DNA from: Siniperca chuatsi
Taxonomy: Eukaryota > Chordata > Actinopteri > Centrarchiformes > Sinipercidae
Reading direction: 5' to 3'
DNA: 64,000 nucleotides
Assembly (NCBI RefSeq): GCF_020085105.1
Contig: NC_058045.1
Coordinates: 11,231,833 to 11,295,832, forward strand
In this document: piece by piece, positions 24,716 through 36,900 of the stretch
Numbering within the stretch: the stretch's first letter is position 1
How the letters are laid out: the number at the start of each line of letters is the position of its first letter
Program-made: the position numbers and the translations under genes
Notes under the pieces: model-generated
What the model was told of the DNA's origin: nothing
Seen by the model: only the letters and a program-made list of their open reading frames with translations
Databases searched by the model: none

Positions 24716-25518
24716 TAATAACACTCAGCGAATCAAACTTAAAAAACTAATCAGTTTTTTCCCTGCCTTCAATTAGCTCTTTTGGGACAATTTGGCAAAT
24801 CTCTCATTTTGATAGCAATTATGTTAGACATGCTGGGGTGAAATTTCATTTCATAATTAAAAACTCTGAGATGTGAGAAATGCAAATCCCCCATCAGACT
24901 GAGACAGGACAGGACTTTGACAGCAAAATCCATATTCATAGCACGTTTTCTTGGATAGATTGTGTATGTGTGGATCTTTTTGGCAAAAAATTATGACATT
25001 GTCTTTCATTTTCTTTTTCCTGTATGAGACATTTGTTGTGTTTCCCCGATTCCCTGATTTCACCTAAGTAATGAAATATCATTCTCAAACAGCAAAGTAA
25101 AAACAAACAAAGCAAATCATTCTCAAAAAATTAAAGGTCATATCAATATGATTGAACTTTCTACACTGCAGTTTTATAAGTAATAAGATAAAACTGAAAC
25201 ATCCGAAATTCAACGACAAACCAATAATCCACCACACACGACCCACATCGACCAAAGCCTTTAAATTTATGCTCACACAGACCACCCAAACAACACACAC
25301 ACACACACGCACAAACACACAGAATGACAAAATAGAGGCCATGGCAAGGACATCATCTATCACGCTGACATGTACAACACCCCAACTAAAACATACATCA
25401 CCACACACACACAAACAGATCCGAAAGAGCAATAAATACTTGATACAAACTCTGTGTTCAGTCCTCTTTATCTCACTGGGTCAGCTCACTACAACACAAC
25501 ATTCAGTACTACCAAGCT

Positions 25519-25706
25519 AACAGTTTATTAGATGCACCTGTGCAATCTCCTGCAGTCCAATACAACAGCCCTGCAATAAAATATTCCACTTTGAATCATT
25601 TGCAATTACATTTTTGGTTATTATGTTGTAAGGTAATTTTTTGTCCACTCCCATTTATGCACAAGAGGGGGACATTAGTTTGTAAAGGTGTACCTAATAA
25701 ACTGGT
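25519..25706. mobile_element. Short member of the palindromic TIR family
   Basis: The left end (gtttattagatgcacctgtg caatct) and the right end (aaaggtgtacctaataaact) are inverted relatives of the terminal repeats of 619-1093. It also shares gtccaatacaacagccctgc with that family. It is an internally deleted copy of about 190 bp. Confidence 0.65.
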
Positions 25707-27099
25707 AAGTCAGTTTAAGTGGCTATATACACAGCTATGAAAGTATTTCTTCAGTAAAATACCAAGTGTAAACTGTCATTTAAGATAAACAGATCAAATC
25801 AAGTTGTGTCTTGAGTGTGTGCAGTGTGTTTTCCAAGGTGTTCTCCAACCGGTTATATAAAGAGGATTATTACACAGCAACTCAGACACGACGCTGCCTC
25901 CCCGCCATAAATTCAAGGCACTAGTCAGGCAATCGCAGCAGGAACGTGACAGACTGAGCGCTGCACACCGGCGCATCTGCGGCAAAGTGATCATGACCAC
26001 TTTAATAACTATCAGGAAGATTTGTACTTGTCACAGGCTCCTTAGATATAACATCCCATTCTCAGCGCTCATAAGCAGGAATATAAATCTTTCACTCCCG
26101 GCCTACCACAATAACTGCAATAAATTAAAACAGAAATGACCTGTAGTGCAGAAATTGATTTTTTTTTTCTTCTAGCGGCCGTTTAGGTTCAGTCAACCTT
26201 AGATGCCAAAATGCAATATGGAAGCTCATCTACCATAAAAGTAGATTATTAAAATCCACTTCAAATTTTCAAATTTAACCAGATCACCTCTGTTAAAGTT
26301 AAACTGAAATAAAAAACACATTTTAGCTAAGAAATCATTATGTACTGTATATGCTTGGTGTTTATTTTGCCAAAATTGTAATTACCACAAAGAAGACATT
26401 TTAATTATATTTATTTTTCTGCCATGACAGCTCCACCTACATTGGGATTCTCCAGGGGGTGTGAATTTTTGGTTCAACCTGACAATGTTGGTACTGATAA
26501 TTTCATTGGTTCAACATATTTGTAAGCTGGCAGTAAAAATAGTCTGTAATATCGCTTCAGTTCCAACGGTCACACAGGAAGTTAACCAGCTCGGTAGCCG
26601 ACATTTCTTTGTCTCATCTGTGATTTGAGAGCACCCTGTGTATGGCCTACTCTATAGGTTAGTTACTCTGTCATGATTCGAATCACAGGGTAACATACAG
26701 ACTGCTGAGTTTACAGGGCTACAAATTGCTGTCTGGTAATTTGCCATCACCACAACTGGACCCATGAAAGAGAGACAGCTAATGCTAACTAGACCCACTC
26801 CTTTATAGGCCTATAATGTGGGGTCTGCCGATGTTGAAACAAAACATGAACAAAAAGTAACATCTAGTAGGAATCACTACGAACATCAGCAAACTAGGCT
26901 AACTGGCTTGCACTTTCTTAGGAATGCCCCAATCACTGCAGTTTTTAAATTGACTGAAAACCTTATTGTTCTCAAGTGCTTTTAACTAAATCTTTTTAAA
27001 ACCCAATGTCGTATTATCATTGTATTATTATTACTATTTTAAATCATTTTATTTATTTTTATTACCCTTTTACCCTTTCATATTGTGTTTTTAATTTTA

Positions 27100-27240
27100 T
27101 TTCTATAAACATTTATCACTTTTATTTTGCTCTTGTAAATTGTGTTGTCTTGTTTTAACTTCTCTTCTTCTGTACAGCACCTTGAATCTACCTCTGTGAA
27201 TGAAACGTGCTTTACAAATAGCAAGTGCCTTGCCTTGAGA
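27100..27240 (+). repeat. LINE (L2-like) 3' tail with CCTTG repeats
   Basis: The stretch tctgtacagcaccttgaatc ... gaaacgtgctttacaaatag caagtgccttgccttgaga has the shape of an L2-clade 3' end (acagcactttga...gtgctntataaataaa) followed by short tandem tail units. No coding part is present. Confidence 0.5.
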
Positions 27241-28128
27241 GAAAGCTAGTTAGCCTAGCTCGCTAGCTTCCAACTTTCTGAGCGGAATCAAATACTTCAC
27301 AACACACCGGGACCTCCCAAAAGTTTACTGTTGTAAAGGGCTAGCTGTCTTAAAAACCTCTAACAACACAACTGACAATATGTGAGCTTGTTGACTGTCT
27401 TGTATCAATGTTTGTAGGTTATGTTATATATATACAATATATATCAGTCAACTGCTGTCATGGAAACATACGCCCAAAGACTTGAAGCTAAGATGCTGTT
27501 ACAAATATGTCCACAAACAGTTTTATCCTCTTCTGAAAAATGAAAGTGCAATAGCTGCAGGATCATCGTAGTTTTTATTTCCTTACACAAAAAGTGAGGA
27601 GAATTAAAATGTCCCTTCAACTTTAAACTACAGCACACAGTTGTGATTTTTGTGTGTAATTTTACAGTTAACTGTGTAAACCAATCAACATTTTTTGTCA
27701 TATTATTCCACCTTAACCAGACTGTATACAACAATGTCAACAATACATATGGGCTCATTATTTAGCTACGGCTATGTGCCCAAGTATAAATTATTAATTA
27801 ACTGTATATATAATGTAAATCCAAGCTTTTTTAGCCAAGATAAATGTAAGGCACATTGGTGTATGGCAGGGGATGTGTGGGAATATGCTTACACTGAAAT
27901 TTACAGTTGGCCAACCCAATTCAACTTCATTACAGCTGTCAACAGAGATAAGCAGTTCTTTCATGTCCGCTCAAATGTACATGTTTTTCCACCTCGAACA
28001 CACGCAAATCCAATTACGTGCTAATTGAGTGTTACAAGGCTCATTGATTATGACAGAGGCAGTGCAGCAGACTGAGCCGGAGAAAAATATCCCCAGTAAT
28101 TACGCGCCCCCCCCAACACACACCAACC

Positions 28129-28155
28129 CACACACACACACACACACACACACAC
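28129..28155. repeat. Short (CA)n microsatellite
   Basis: About 13 CA units next to a C-run (cgcgcccccccc at 28101-28112). Confidence 0.9.
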
Positions 28156-29291
28156 CCAGGAGGCCTTCAGGAGGCATGATTTAATATTGAGGCAATATTT
28201 CTCAACTGTCAATTTGAATTGACTTTGCCAACAATGATACAATTTGATTTGTTTTTATTCATCTGAGGAATCTTAAATCAAAACTAGACTGGGTTGAAAT
28301 ATATCCAAATTATTGTGTTAACTCCAATTCAGTGACTAAATAAATTTGAATTAAAATAATGCCTATTACAGAATCTAATGCATTCTCTGTATAAGGACAG
28401 CTGAGATAGCAGAATTCTAACTCGCTTGCATGTTTTTCAAAAGAAAAGCTGGAGTCAGCTAGTTAATAATTATGACGGTGTGCTTTTCCTCGTGGTCAGT
28501 GTTCAAGTTTAACAAAACAGACAGAATTACTGGTAAACAGCAGTCAGAGGAGGGCTTTTGTTGACTTGCTTTTATGGAAAGGTTGTGCCTGTCTGTTGTG
28601 TGGAGGAAGTCTGGACTCTTAGGATGCATAAAAATCACACTTGAGATTTCCACTTCACTGTCAGTGGCAGGAAGCTAAGAGAAGAATAACAAACAGTGCC
28701 TGAATTCAAACTAATGGCCATGTATTTGGTAGCTGTGTGAGCCCTGAAGGTAAAATCCTACAATACAAATTATGTTGTTCCTATGAACATGAACAGGCTC
28801 TATAAAAGGCCAAAATCTAATTTCTGAGGCCAGTAAAGACAATCTCTGTCTCTGCACTACTGTCATGAGTCAGTGGCAGTGCAGTGAAAGACGGTGGAGT
28901 CTGTGAAGGACGTCTTTGTGCACACAATCCTATCCTGATGATGCCAAAACCATGAGAAGCTAATTTTAGTAGTGACATTTTCTTTAGTTGTATGTGGGGC
29001 TGGATTTGAGGGGATTGTCTGCTGCTTGGTTCAGAAAACAAAAGAGAAATTAGATACATGTATGTCTCCAGTATTGTTGTAACCCCAGAATTGTACTTGG
29101 AAAGAGGCTAACTCATCTCACTGAGCGCTCTCCACCACAAAAAAGAAGTTAATGATGTTATTCACAAAAGGTCTGACTTCATGAACACAATGAACACAAG
29201 CTGCCCTCAGTGCATCAACAGAAAGTCGCAGCGAGGCCATAATGTGATGTTGTTGATAGAAATAATCTCCCTGACCAACAGAATCCCTCAC

Positions 29292-30749
29292 CAGCTTTGA
29301 CATCAGCCTCTTGATCTGAGCCTCTCACAAGCAGAGCCTCTGCGTTCAGGTGAACACCATCAAATTAATCCTGAAATAACACAAATTGAAACGCCACTGT
29401 ACACTGTATGCTGACTTTAGATTAAAGACAAGTAAAGACAAATTAGTTTCTTTTTGTGAAGGCGTAAACCTTACCAATGCTGGTATGCACAATGGTATTC
29501 AGTGCATCCAGAAGTCTCCGTCACCAGGTTGCACAGTGAGTACTAGAAATCCTTGTTAGTTGATCTTCACAGTCAGCACCTCATCCTCCTTCCCTTCCAC
29601 CTTGATGGGACTCCCCTGCATTGTGACTGCTGTAAAATCGGAAATATGCGTCAGAATATACAGGAACTGTTTGTTATGTTAATGCATCTTTGGCAGGAAC
29701 AATCCCCTCTTTGGCCAGAAATGTTAACAGAGCAAAAAACCCAGCAGGTTGTCACAAAGGTCATACACAAGCACAAACTTATACCTTGGGTTATAAGCTG
29801 TTTGGCCTAAAATATTAGATTTCATCCAAAAAGGCCCACCCAAATGACAAAGGCTTTAGCCTAGGCTTGTTTGCTTGTAATTTCAATAATGAATAGACTG
29901 CAAAATGTCAGAATACTCACTCTTGACTTGACCACATTAGTCACCTCTATATGTTTCACAACAACTTTTCCTTAGTTTGCATGCAACAGCACTTTTATGA
30001 TGTTCTCACCACAAGATAGAGTCAGGTCAAAGTCCAGACCGACCAGACACTACATGTGAGGTGTCCAGGAAAAAAGAAAAGTTGAGATTGTTGTCTGGTT
30101 TGTGCAATTACTGAACTTCTCCAAGGTGGGTGTGTGGTGGAAAGTGTCATTTAAAATTCTCCAAACCACGAGACAGACAGCACAAGATTTACACAAGGTA
30201 AGGTCTTACATTCAAACTACAGAGCATGTTATAGGCTGCAGTATGTTCATATTTGTCAAATATGTTCAGGTAATGCACAACATGGAGTGTAATTAAAATG
30301 TATACATTTCTGGCCATTGACAAAACGAGCTGTTGGTGCCAGCAGTCCTGTTTTGACATCCATCGACCTTCCACACCTTCCTGGCACTGCAGCACGCGTG
30401 CAGACAGCCGGTAAGTAGCCTTGGATCTCAAAGTGTATAAAACTGATTAGCCAGTGTTGCTGAGATTAAGTACAATCACAATAAAACAATCTTCTCTTGC
30501 GAAACTTGCCAGTCAGTGACAAAAGTTGAGAAACGTGCATGGTCATTTGCATAAAATACACATTTAATTCCTCATGTAAATGGCATAGTCTAGTACATGT
30601 GAAACAAAGAGGCACAGGTGATTAAGTTACCTGTTGCGGCTCTCAGGCTCAAAGTCCCTTTGTTGTTAGAAGATCAAGCTCAACTTCAAAGGCATGAAAT
30701 TTGTCCATGATGTCTTTGTGAAACCGAATCCAAAGGCAGGCATGCTCAT
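29292..30749 (-). CDS. Cluster of exon-like blocks, possible ccdc33 5' part
   Basis: Four minus-strand blocks have good acceptors and/or donors and protein-like translation. 30631-30749: cccacag acceptor and caacag/gtaact donor, with a frame containing MDKFHAFEVELDLLTTKG and then a stop. 30010-30049: CLVGLDFDLTLSC, donor gtgaga. 29556-29629: VTMQGSPIKVEGKEDEVLTV then KIN and stop. 29292-29339: LLVRGSDQEADVKA, donor ctg/gtgagg. They look like beta-strands of a C2 domain, as expected at the N-terminus of CCDC33. However, two contain in-frame stops and the phases do not all join. Either this is the damaged 5' end of the gene or some blocks are coincidental. Confidence 0.3.
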
Positions 30750-33700
30750 CTGTGGGAAGTAGGACAACAATAATCTGCCTGCACTGTTAAAACTCGTTTA
30801 ATGCAATCATCTGGTGGATAAAGGCCTACATGTTTAATGCAGAAAATAAATTTCAGTTTAATGATTACAGTGTGGAAACTTCTGGGTTCCTCAGAGTCCC
30901 TGAGTGATGATATTATGGATATGAAAGTCAGTATGAAAAGGATCTTAGCATCCTAAATTAACAGTGTTTTAGCAGTACTAATGCTCATGGAGGGTTGAGC
31001 CAAATTCAGGATGAGCCAAGAACTTTTAAAGGAAGTTTATATTCATGCATTGAATTTTTTGTACATTTAAGCACTGGAGGTAGGCTATTTGTTAACTGAG
31101 TCTCTTTCATGTTTGATCAGTTTGTGGATGCTTGACTTGTCACTGTTGATGCTGTTTAGATTGTTTAAAATGGATTAGTAAATCAGTAATTCAATTATGG
31201 TTGTTTTCACAAGGCCCATGCCTAATATATTTTCTACCAAAGGGCTTTTGAGCTGACTTCCTAAACCTGATACAAGTGAACTGTCTGGCTCAATCCAACT
31301 GCCTCTCTATTATGTAATTATAACTGTTCAAAGCATTCTTTGTTCAGTGACCCCTTTATTTGCTAGGCTGCTTTTTCTTCGGGAGCACATTTGATTTGGT
31401 GGCTTACTATGCTTGAGAAACCATGTTTTCTCAGGAGTGTTAGGAGGGACATTTTGTTGCTTTTTAAAGAAGTGTGACTGTAATCCTGGCATAATGAGCA
31501 TATGCTGACATGGAGGCAGTGTTGCAAAACTGATTTAGTCTCAGCCAGCTGCAGCTGAATGCAGGAATGCAGACATGTTGATGTTGCACAAGATATATAT
31601 ATATATATTTATAACCTTTTGTGTATATAATGGTGCATGTGAACATAGAAATGTGAGCACATTTGCTGTTGCTTTATTAACTTTTGCAGAAAGAAAATAA
31701 TTGGAGCTAGGGTGTTGGCATGACCCTTGACCTTAGCCTGTCTTTGTAGCACTCACATGCTTTTGCTTTACTTATGTTGGAGGCTCTTTGTGATCATTTT
31801 TGCCTCTCTTTATACTGTTGTTACTGTCATTAATTCTCTTGAATTCAGCAGGAAAAAGTCTGCTGCCCAAATCAGCTTTTCTTTCACCTAAAAAATAAGT
31901 AATAAGTTATATTCCTGTTTTGAGATTTCCTTTCTCTTGTCAGGAGAAATAAGAAACAACAAAAGAGATCATCTTAAAGAGAAGAAAAGGAGAAGCAGGA
32001 TATAAAAAGGAGAAAAAAACCTGATGATATCAAAACTGTGATGTAGCAGAAATTAACCCAAAATTCTGGTGTGATGGGCAAGTATTTTGTTTGTGAAACA
32101 CCCGTGCTGCTAGACTCTGATGGAATTTAATATGTAACAGAGATTTGTCATGACTCAGGAGTCAAGATCCAACCTGGTGTGATGAGATGAGCCAGGTCAC
32201 ACTGTCATATGAAATATAAGACATGTAAGCAAACTCATATAATGTTCTTTTGTTTTGTAGCCAACAATTATTCTGATTATCAATCAATCTGTACATTGAT
32301 CAATCAGTCTATGAAATTGCAGAGAATAGTAAAAAAATGCCCATTGCAATTTCTCAGAGCGCTAGGCAGCATCTTCAAATGTCTTGTTTTGTCTGACCAA
32401 CAGTCCAAACCCCAAAGATACTCAATTTACATTGAAAAAAGCTGCCATTTCTCGCATTGTAGAAGCTGAAATCAAATGATCTTTGGACCTTTTGCTTGGT
32501 GAATGACTTAATCATTAACAAATCATCAAAATTGTCAGTGATTAATTTTCCGTTGCTAAACTAATCAATTAATCAATTCCTGTTAACAGAAAAGTAGGAG
32601 AACCATAAGTGGTCTGTAACAAGATTTGTTTATCCATCAACAGTAAAAATAGATTTTACTTTGGTGCTTTTTTTGTTTTGATTGAGATGGCTGTGAATGG
32701 GGTGAATTTGTTCTCTAAGGCAAATTTCTGATATTCTGAAGTCTACTCTCCTTTGTAAGTCCACACCAAGGAGAGTTGTCCACATTTATTGTTGAATATC
32801 ATTTGTGCCTCATGAGCTAACAAAAGACACCACTAGTATGAAAAAAAAAAGCTTAGATGAAATTCCTGTCCTCGGGGCAGTGTGATTGTACCTATTGTTA
32901 AATCCATTTCATTCACACATCATGTACTCATTCATGTTGAAAACATAGATTTACGCCTCTCTCATTATATTTGTATGATCTTTATCAGTAGTTTACAGGA
33001 TTACCTAAATTACCTGTTGTCACATTTATGTTAAACCATGCTTTTATAAGAATTGTTAAAATAACTTGATACCAGTGTGGCAAATTAGAGATGCAGGCAT
33101 CTGGTTTAGAAAAATATTTCCACATGAATTTGCCCTTGGACATCTTTATCTTAATTTATCTGCTGAAGACAAAGTACTGGGTTAAATGAACCCTTCCTTG
33201 ATCCTAATCAAGCTGAAGGTGCAGAGCTATGTAATGATGTGAGGTGTAGTCTGACTGGCTGTTCTGAAAACATGCATATTTCTTCCATCCTGCTCTATTT
33301 GGTCCATGATGTTGTACTGGTGATTTCCCCTGGATTCAGTTTTGGTAACCTTTCACTAATGTAACTGAACCATGACTGAAGGGAACAACTTGAGAATTTC
33401 CCTGTTATCAACGTGGAACTTCCCTGTGATAGGAAAGGCTCATCGCTCCCAGCTACCCACACAGTCGAGTTTTATAACTCTGCACACCTGACCCCTTCAA
33501 CCACCGGCCACAGGTCCAATAACACAACCCCAAAAGTAGATGTAATCCCAGTAAGCTGCAGGTGCCCTTCCAGATTGGCTGCACAGATCTCCACATTTTC
33601 CCCTCCTTTCACACACTCCCCCCACTTTTTCCCCAGGCTTCCAGTGTGGTGGCAACCCTCAGCTGAAATAGGGCCTTTGCAGGGTGGAGGCAGCAAGCTA

Positions 33701-33974
33701 CAGCCAGGACCTGTCACATTACTCTCAGCTCCACAGTGGGACGAGGGCACCTGAATACAGGCTGTGAGGGAGGGTAACAGAATGTGAGTGGAACTAGACC
33801 AAACAGGCAAACAAGGACGCCTTTGCAGTAGCAACAGAGTCTGACTTGGGACTTTGTAGACACTTTTTCCTCTTGAATCAAGGGGAACGCAGCTGTGTGT
33901 CACTAGAGATTGTGGATAAAAGTACTCCAGCTCCTCTGTAAGACTTTGGATCTGTTTGAAAAAGAGACAGCACA
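30750..33974. promoter_or_regulatory. Divergent intergenic region upstream of stra6
   Basis: This region lies between the presumed 5' end of the minus-strand ccdc33-like gene and the stra6 start codon. It should hold the stra6 promoter and any 5' non-coding exon, but I see no clear TATA box or initiator and no CpG island. A 185-codon antisense open frame at 33472-34029 overlaps stra6 exon 1; it has no domain or splice support. (AT)n occurs near 31593-31608. Confidence 0.4.
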
Positions 33975-36900
33975 ATGGATAAGGATGCTCTACTGGACTA
34001 TGAGTATCCAGACTCGGATCCTCTGCCATCCAAAATTGAAGCGGAGTAAGTACATTCTTGTAGTCTTTCTGAGGACTTAAGATTAGTTCTTTTAGACTTA
34101 AATGTCTGTCACTTAGTTTAGTTTTGTATGCTTTTATTGTTTGTCTAAAAATTATTATTATTTATTGTCTGTCCATTGTTTCATGTGTGTTAGTACTTGT
34201 ACTTAAAAAATACTTTAAAAAGTCTGAACAATTTTGCAGTGAGATACAGCTCTCATTGAGATATTAGGTGACACTTGGCACACGTCTGCAGTGCCAGTGT
34301 GCAGTCTTGTTTCTATTCAGTTCACTTGTCATATTACAGTAGAGGCTGTCTCATTTTCATCCCTCGAGAATACAAGTTGTGTGGAAAGCTGGTAGGTTTT
34401 GCCCATAGAACTTATTAGAAAAAGTATGAACAAAACATGAGTGCATTCAACCAAAAATAACTCACTGTTTAAAAGTTTTACTGTACATTTTTGTCAGCCA
34501 CAAAACATGAAGATGTAGTCCACGGTACCATGCAAAGTTGTACATAAGATCCAAAACTGATACTGGGCATCATTCTTTGCTCCTGGCCCATCCCACAATG
34601 CAGCAGGGCACATGCAGTATTTCCAGCTAGTTCTTTTTGGGATGTTGTCTTACATCTAAATAGTTTTTCCATGTAAAAATGTCCCCATGTATACACTGGT
34701 ACAGAGTGATTTATAGAAAAATTATTGATATTTAATAATGGCTTCAGATTTGACAGAAATACGATGGAACAAGTGTCATTTATCACCAGCCGCCATGTTT
34801 AGCTAATAAACCGTCTGGCTGTCGTGTAAATTAATAGACTGTGTTGAGGTGGTCTGAAAAGCTCTTGTGTGGCCACTACTGTAGCTCACTATCAGTTTTA
34901 GCTAGCTGATTTGTAAACACTAAAATGTCCTGCTGCTCCTCCTCTTCAGCCAGCTCTGACTACGGAAATGTGAATTTTGACATTGACAAATTTACAAATG
35001 GTCGGCTCTCTGAGTGCCAAGTTACAAATTCACCCACTGTTTGGATAGGTAAGAGACTGTTGTGAAAAATGTCAAAAACATCCATTCTGGAAGCTGCCAT
35101 CTCTATGCTCACAGACCATAGAGTATGTATAGTATTTTCCTAAATAAGTCTCCCAACCTGGCCTTCTGTGAATATCAGAGTTGTAATTACTACCCCATGA
35201 CCAGGCATTCCTGCTCTTCAAGTATACGGGAACGTGAACATAGGCAATTGTTGTTTTCCTGTGTCACGCTGATTTCCAATCCGTTTAAATGCAAATCTCT
35301 GCTGCAGGATTTCAGGTGCTCCTGACAGTGACGTGTGAAAGGTTTAGTGAGGTGTAAGCCTGTTCAGTGTCTCAAATAGCTTGAGTCTTTAGTTTAAGTT
35401 TGATTGTTTTGCTCATGTGTGAATATTTTGTTCCTTTATTTTTTTTTTAGAATAATCCTTCCGTGTGACCCTACTGCTGATGACAGGCTCTACCATATAT
35501 GCATCACTACGATATCTGTAAGTCCACTTTACTGTTGGATTAACATGACATAACATTACACTGTCCTGTCACTCACTCATTCATTCACCAAGTGTATGAT
35601 ATCACACCTTGCTGTCTAATTATCTCCACCAGTCTTCTTCAGTCCTTGCTGTTTGTTTATCTATTAGTTAACAATTATGTCAAAAAGTTGTGAACAGGTT
35701 TTAATGAAATTTGGTGGAACATTGGGAAAAAATTATAGGATTCTGACACAGATCCAGATCCAGATGTGGATCTGGGGCACAGGAAGAATTACTGGAAGGA
35801 TCCACATTATGAAATAGAGTGTTCTTGGAAGTTTTTGCTTCTCATTAAATACGGCACTTACTTGAATCATAAAAAACAGTCACATGTAACCCATAATTGC
35901 CTATCATGTATTTTTGATGGAGATCCTGACACAAAAATGATGGCTGAACATATCTAATTTAGACAATGGTGCAGCAGTTATTCTCTAAGTCATTTCCAGT
36001 TACATCACACAAATAAAGTAATACAAATGCAAAATGAATGTATAATAATTGAGTGCAGAACCACCAATTTACCATATTAGTAAATCATTGTCACTCAATA
36101 TGAGATCCAGAAATGTTGGCTATCATTACCATTTTGCTAACTATTGCACATAAATATTTGTGTTGTCTCCTGCCATGTTTACATAATGATGTTACTTGAT
36201 ATTCAGGTTCTCTTCTTTTGATATCGGTTTTAAGATGGTCTTGGTAGTTGGTTCAGGCAGGCCCTATTTAGAGCAAGACAGTTTCCCCAGTCTTATGTTT
36301 CCTAAATGTGTTACAGGTCACGACAGGTCATTGAACTCTCACTGGTCAGTGATCCTGACTGATGACAGTTCATTCAAACTACATCCATGGGGAGCACTAA
36401 TGAGACACCGGGGTTTGGCCTTTTGTGGCATCAACTCATTTTTAGTGTGAAGCCGGATGAGGCCTGAACCCTGAGGAATCCACAGCTGCATGCTACTCTG
36501 CAGATAAGGCTAACTGATGTATCTTCTCTTCTTGTAGCTTGTTGTCATGCTGATCCTAGCAATTTTAGCCAGGCGCATGAAGGTGGGCGACAGACAGAAA
36601 GGACTCCCAGGTTTACTCAGGTGAGGCTGTATCTTATCTATTTTATCTCTCTTTTCTGGAATGACATAAACATCATGGTTGAATGTGAAATCAATTAGCT
36701 GCTTGCTTTGATAGGACCATACTAGTAGTTTTGTACGGTCTGGCCCATTAAATTGTACACAGTTCACATCACTATTGACCATTTTGCAAAGCATACGGCA
36801 CATTTATAGATTGATTTCATATTTACCTGGCAGTTGTTGACTTCCATTTATTTCAGTATCATATGTATCGTGTCAATGTGGTAGTTTGTCATTTTATATA

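Larger units (their letters stand above)
15900..29290. other. Long gene-poor stretch with repeats
   Basis: I found no confident exon in these 13 kb on either strand. It contains repeat pieces at 17605-17715, about 20350-20700, 25519-25706 and 27100-27240, a CA microsatellite at 24670-24714 and another at 28129-28155. If the blocks at 29.3-30.7 kb are the ccdc33 5' end, this is a large intron of that gene. A weak exon-like block (minus, about 16667-16698, donor gtgagc) is too short to call. Confidence 0.45.

Noticed and set aside
30349-30411. Plus-strand exon-like piece with acceptor cactgcag and donor ccg/gtaagt
   Set aside because: It could be a stra6 5' non-coding exon, but nothing besides the splice-like signals supports it, and it lies 3.5 kb upstream.
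33472-34029. 185-codon minus-strand open frame overlapping stra6 exon 1
   Set aside because: Its translation has no domain, signal peptide or family resemblance, and no splice or promoter support. The antisense stra6 exon is well supported.
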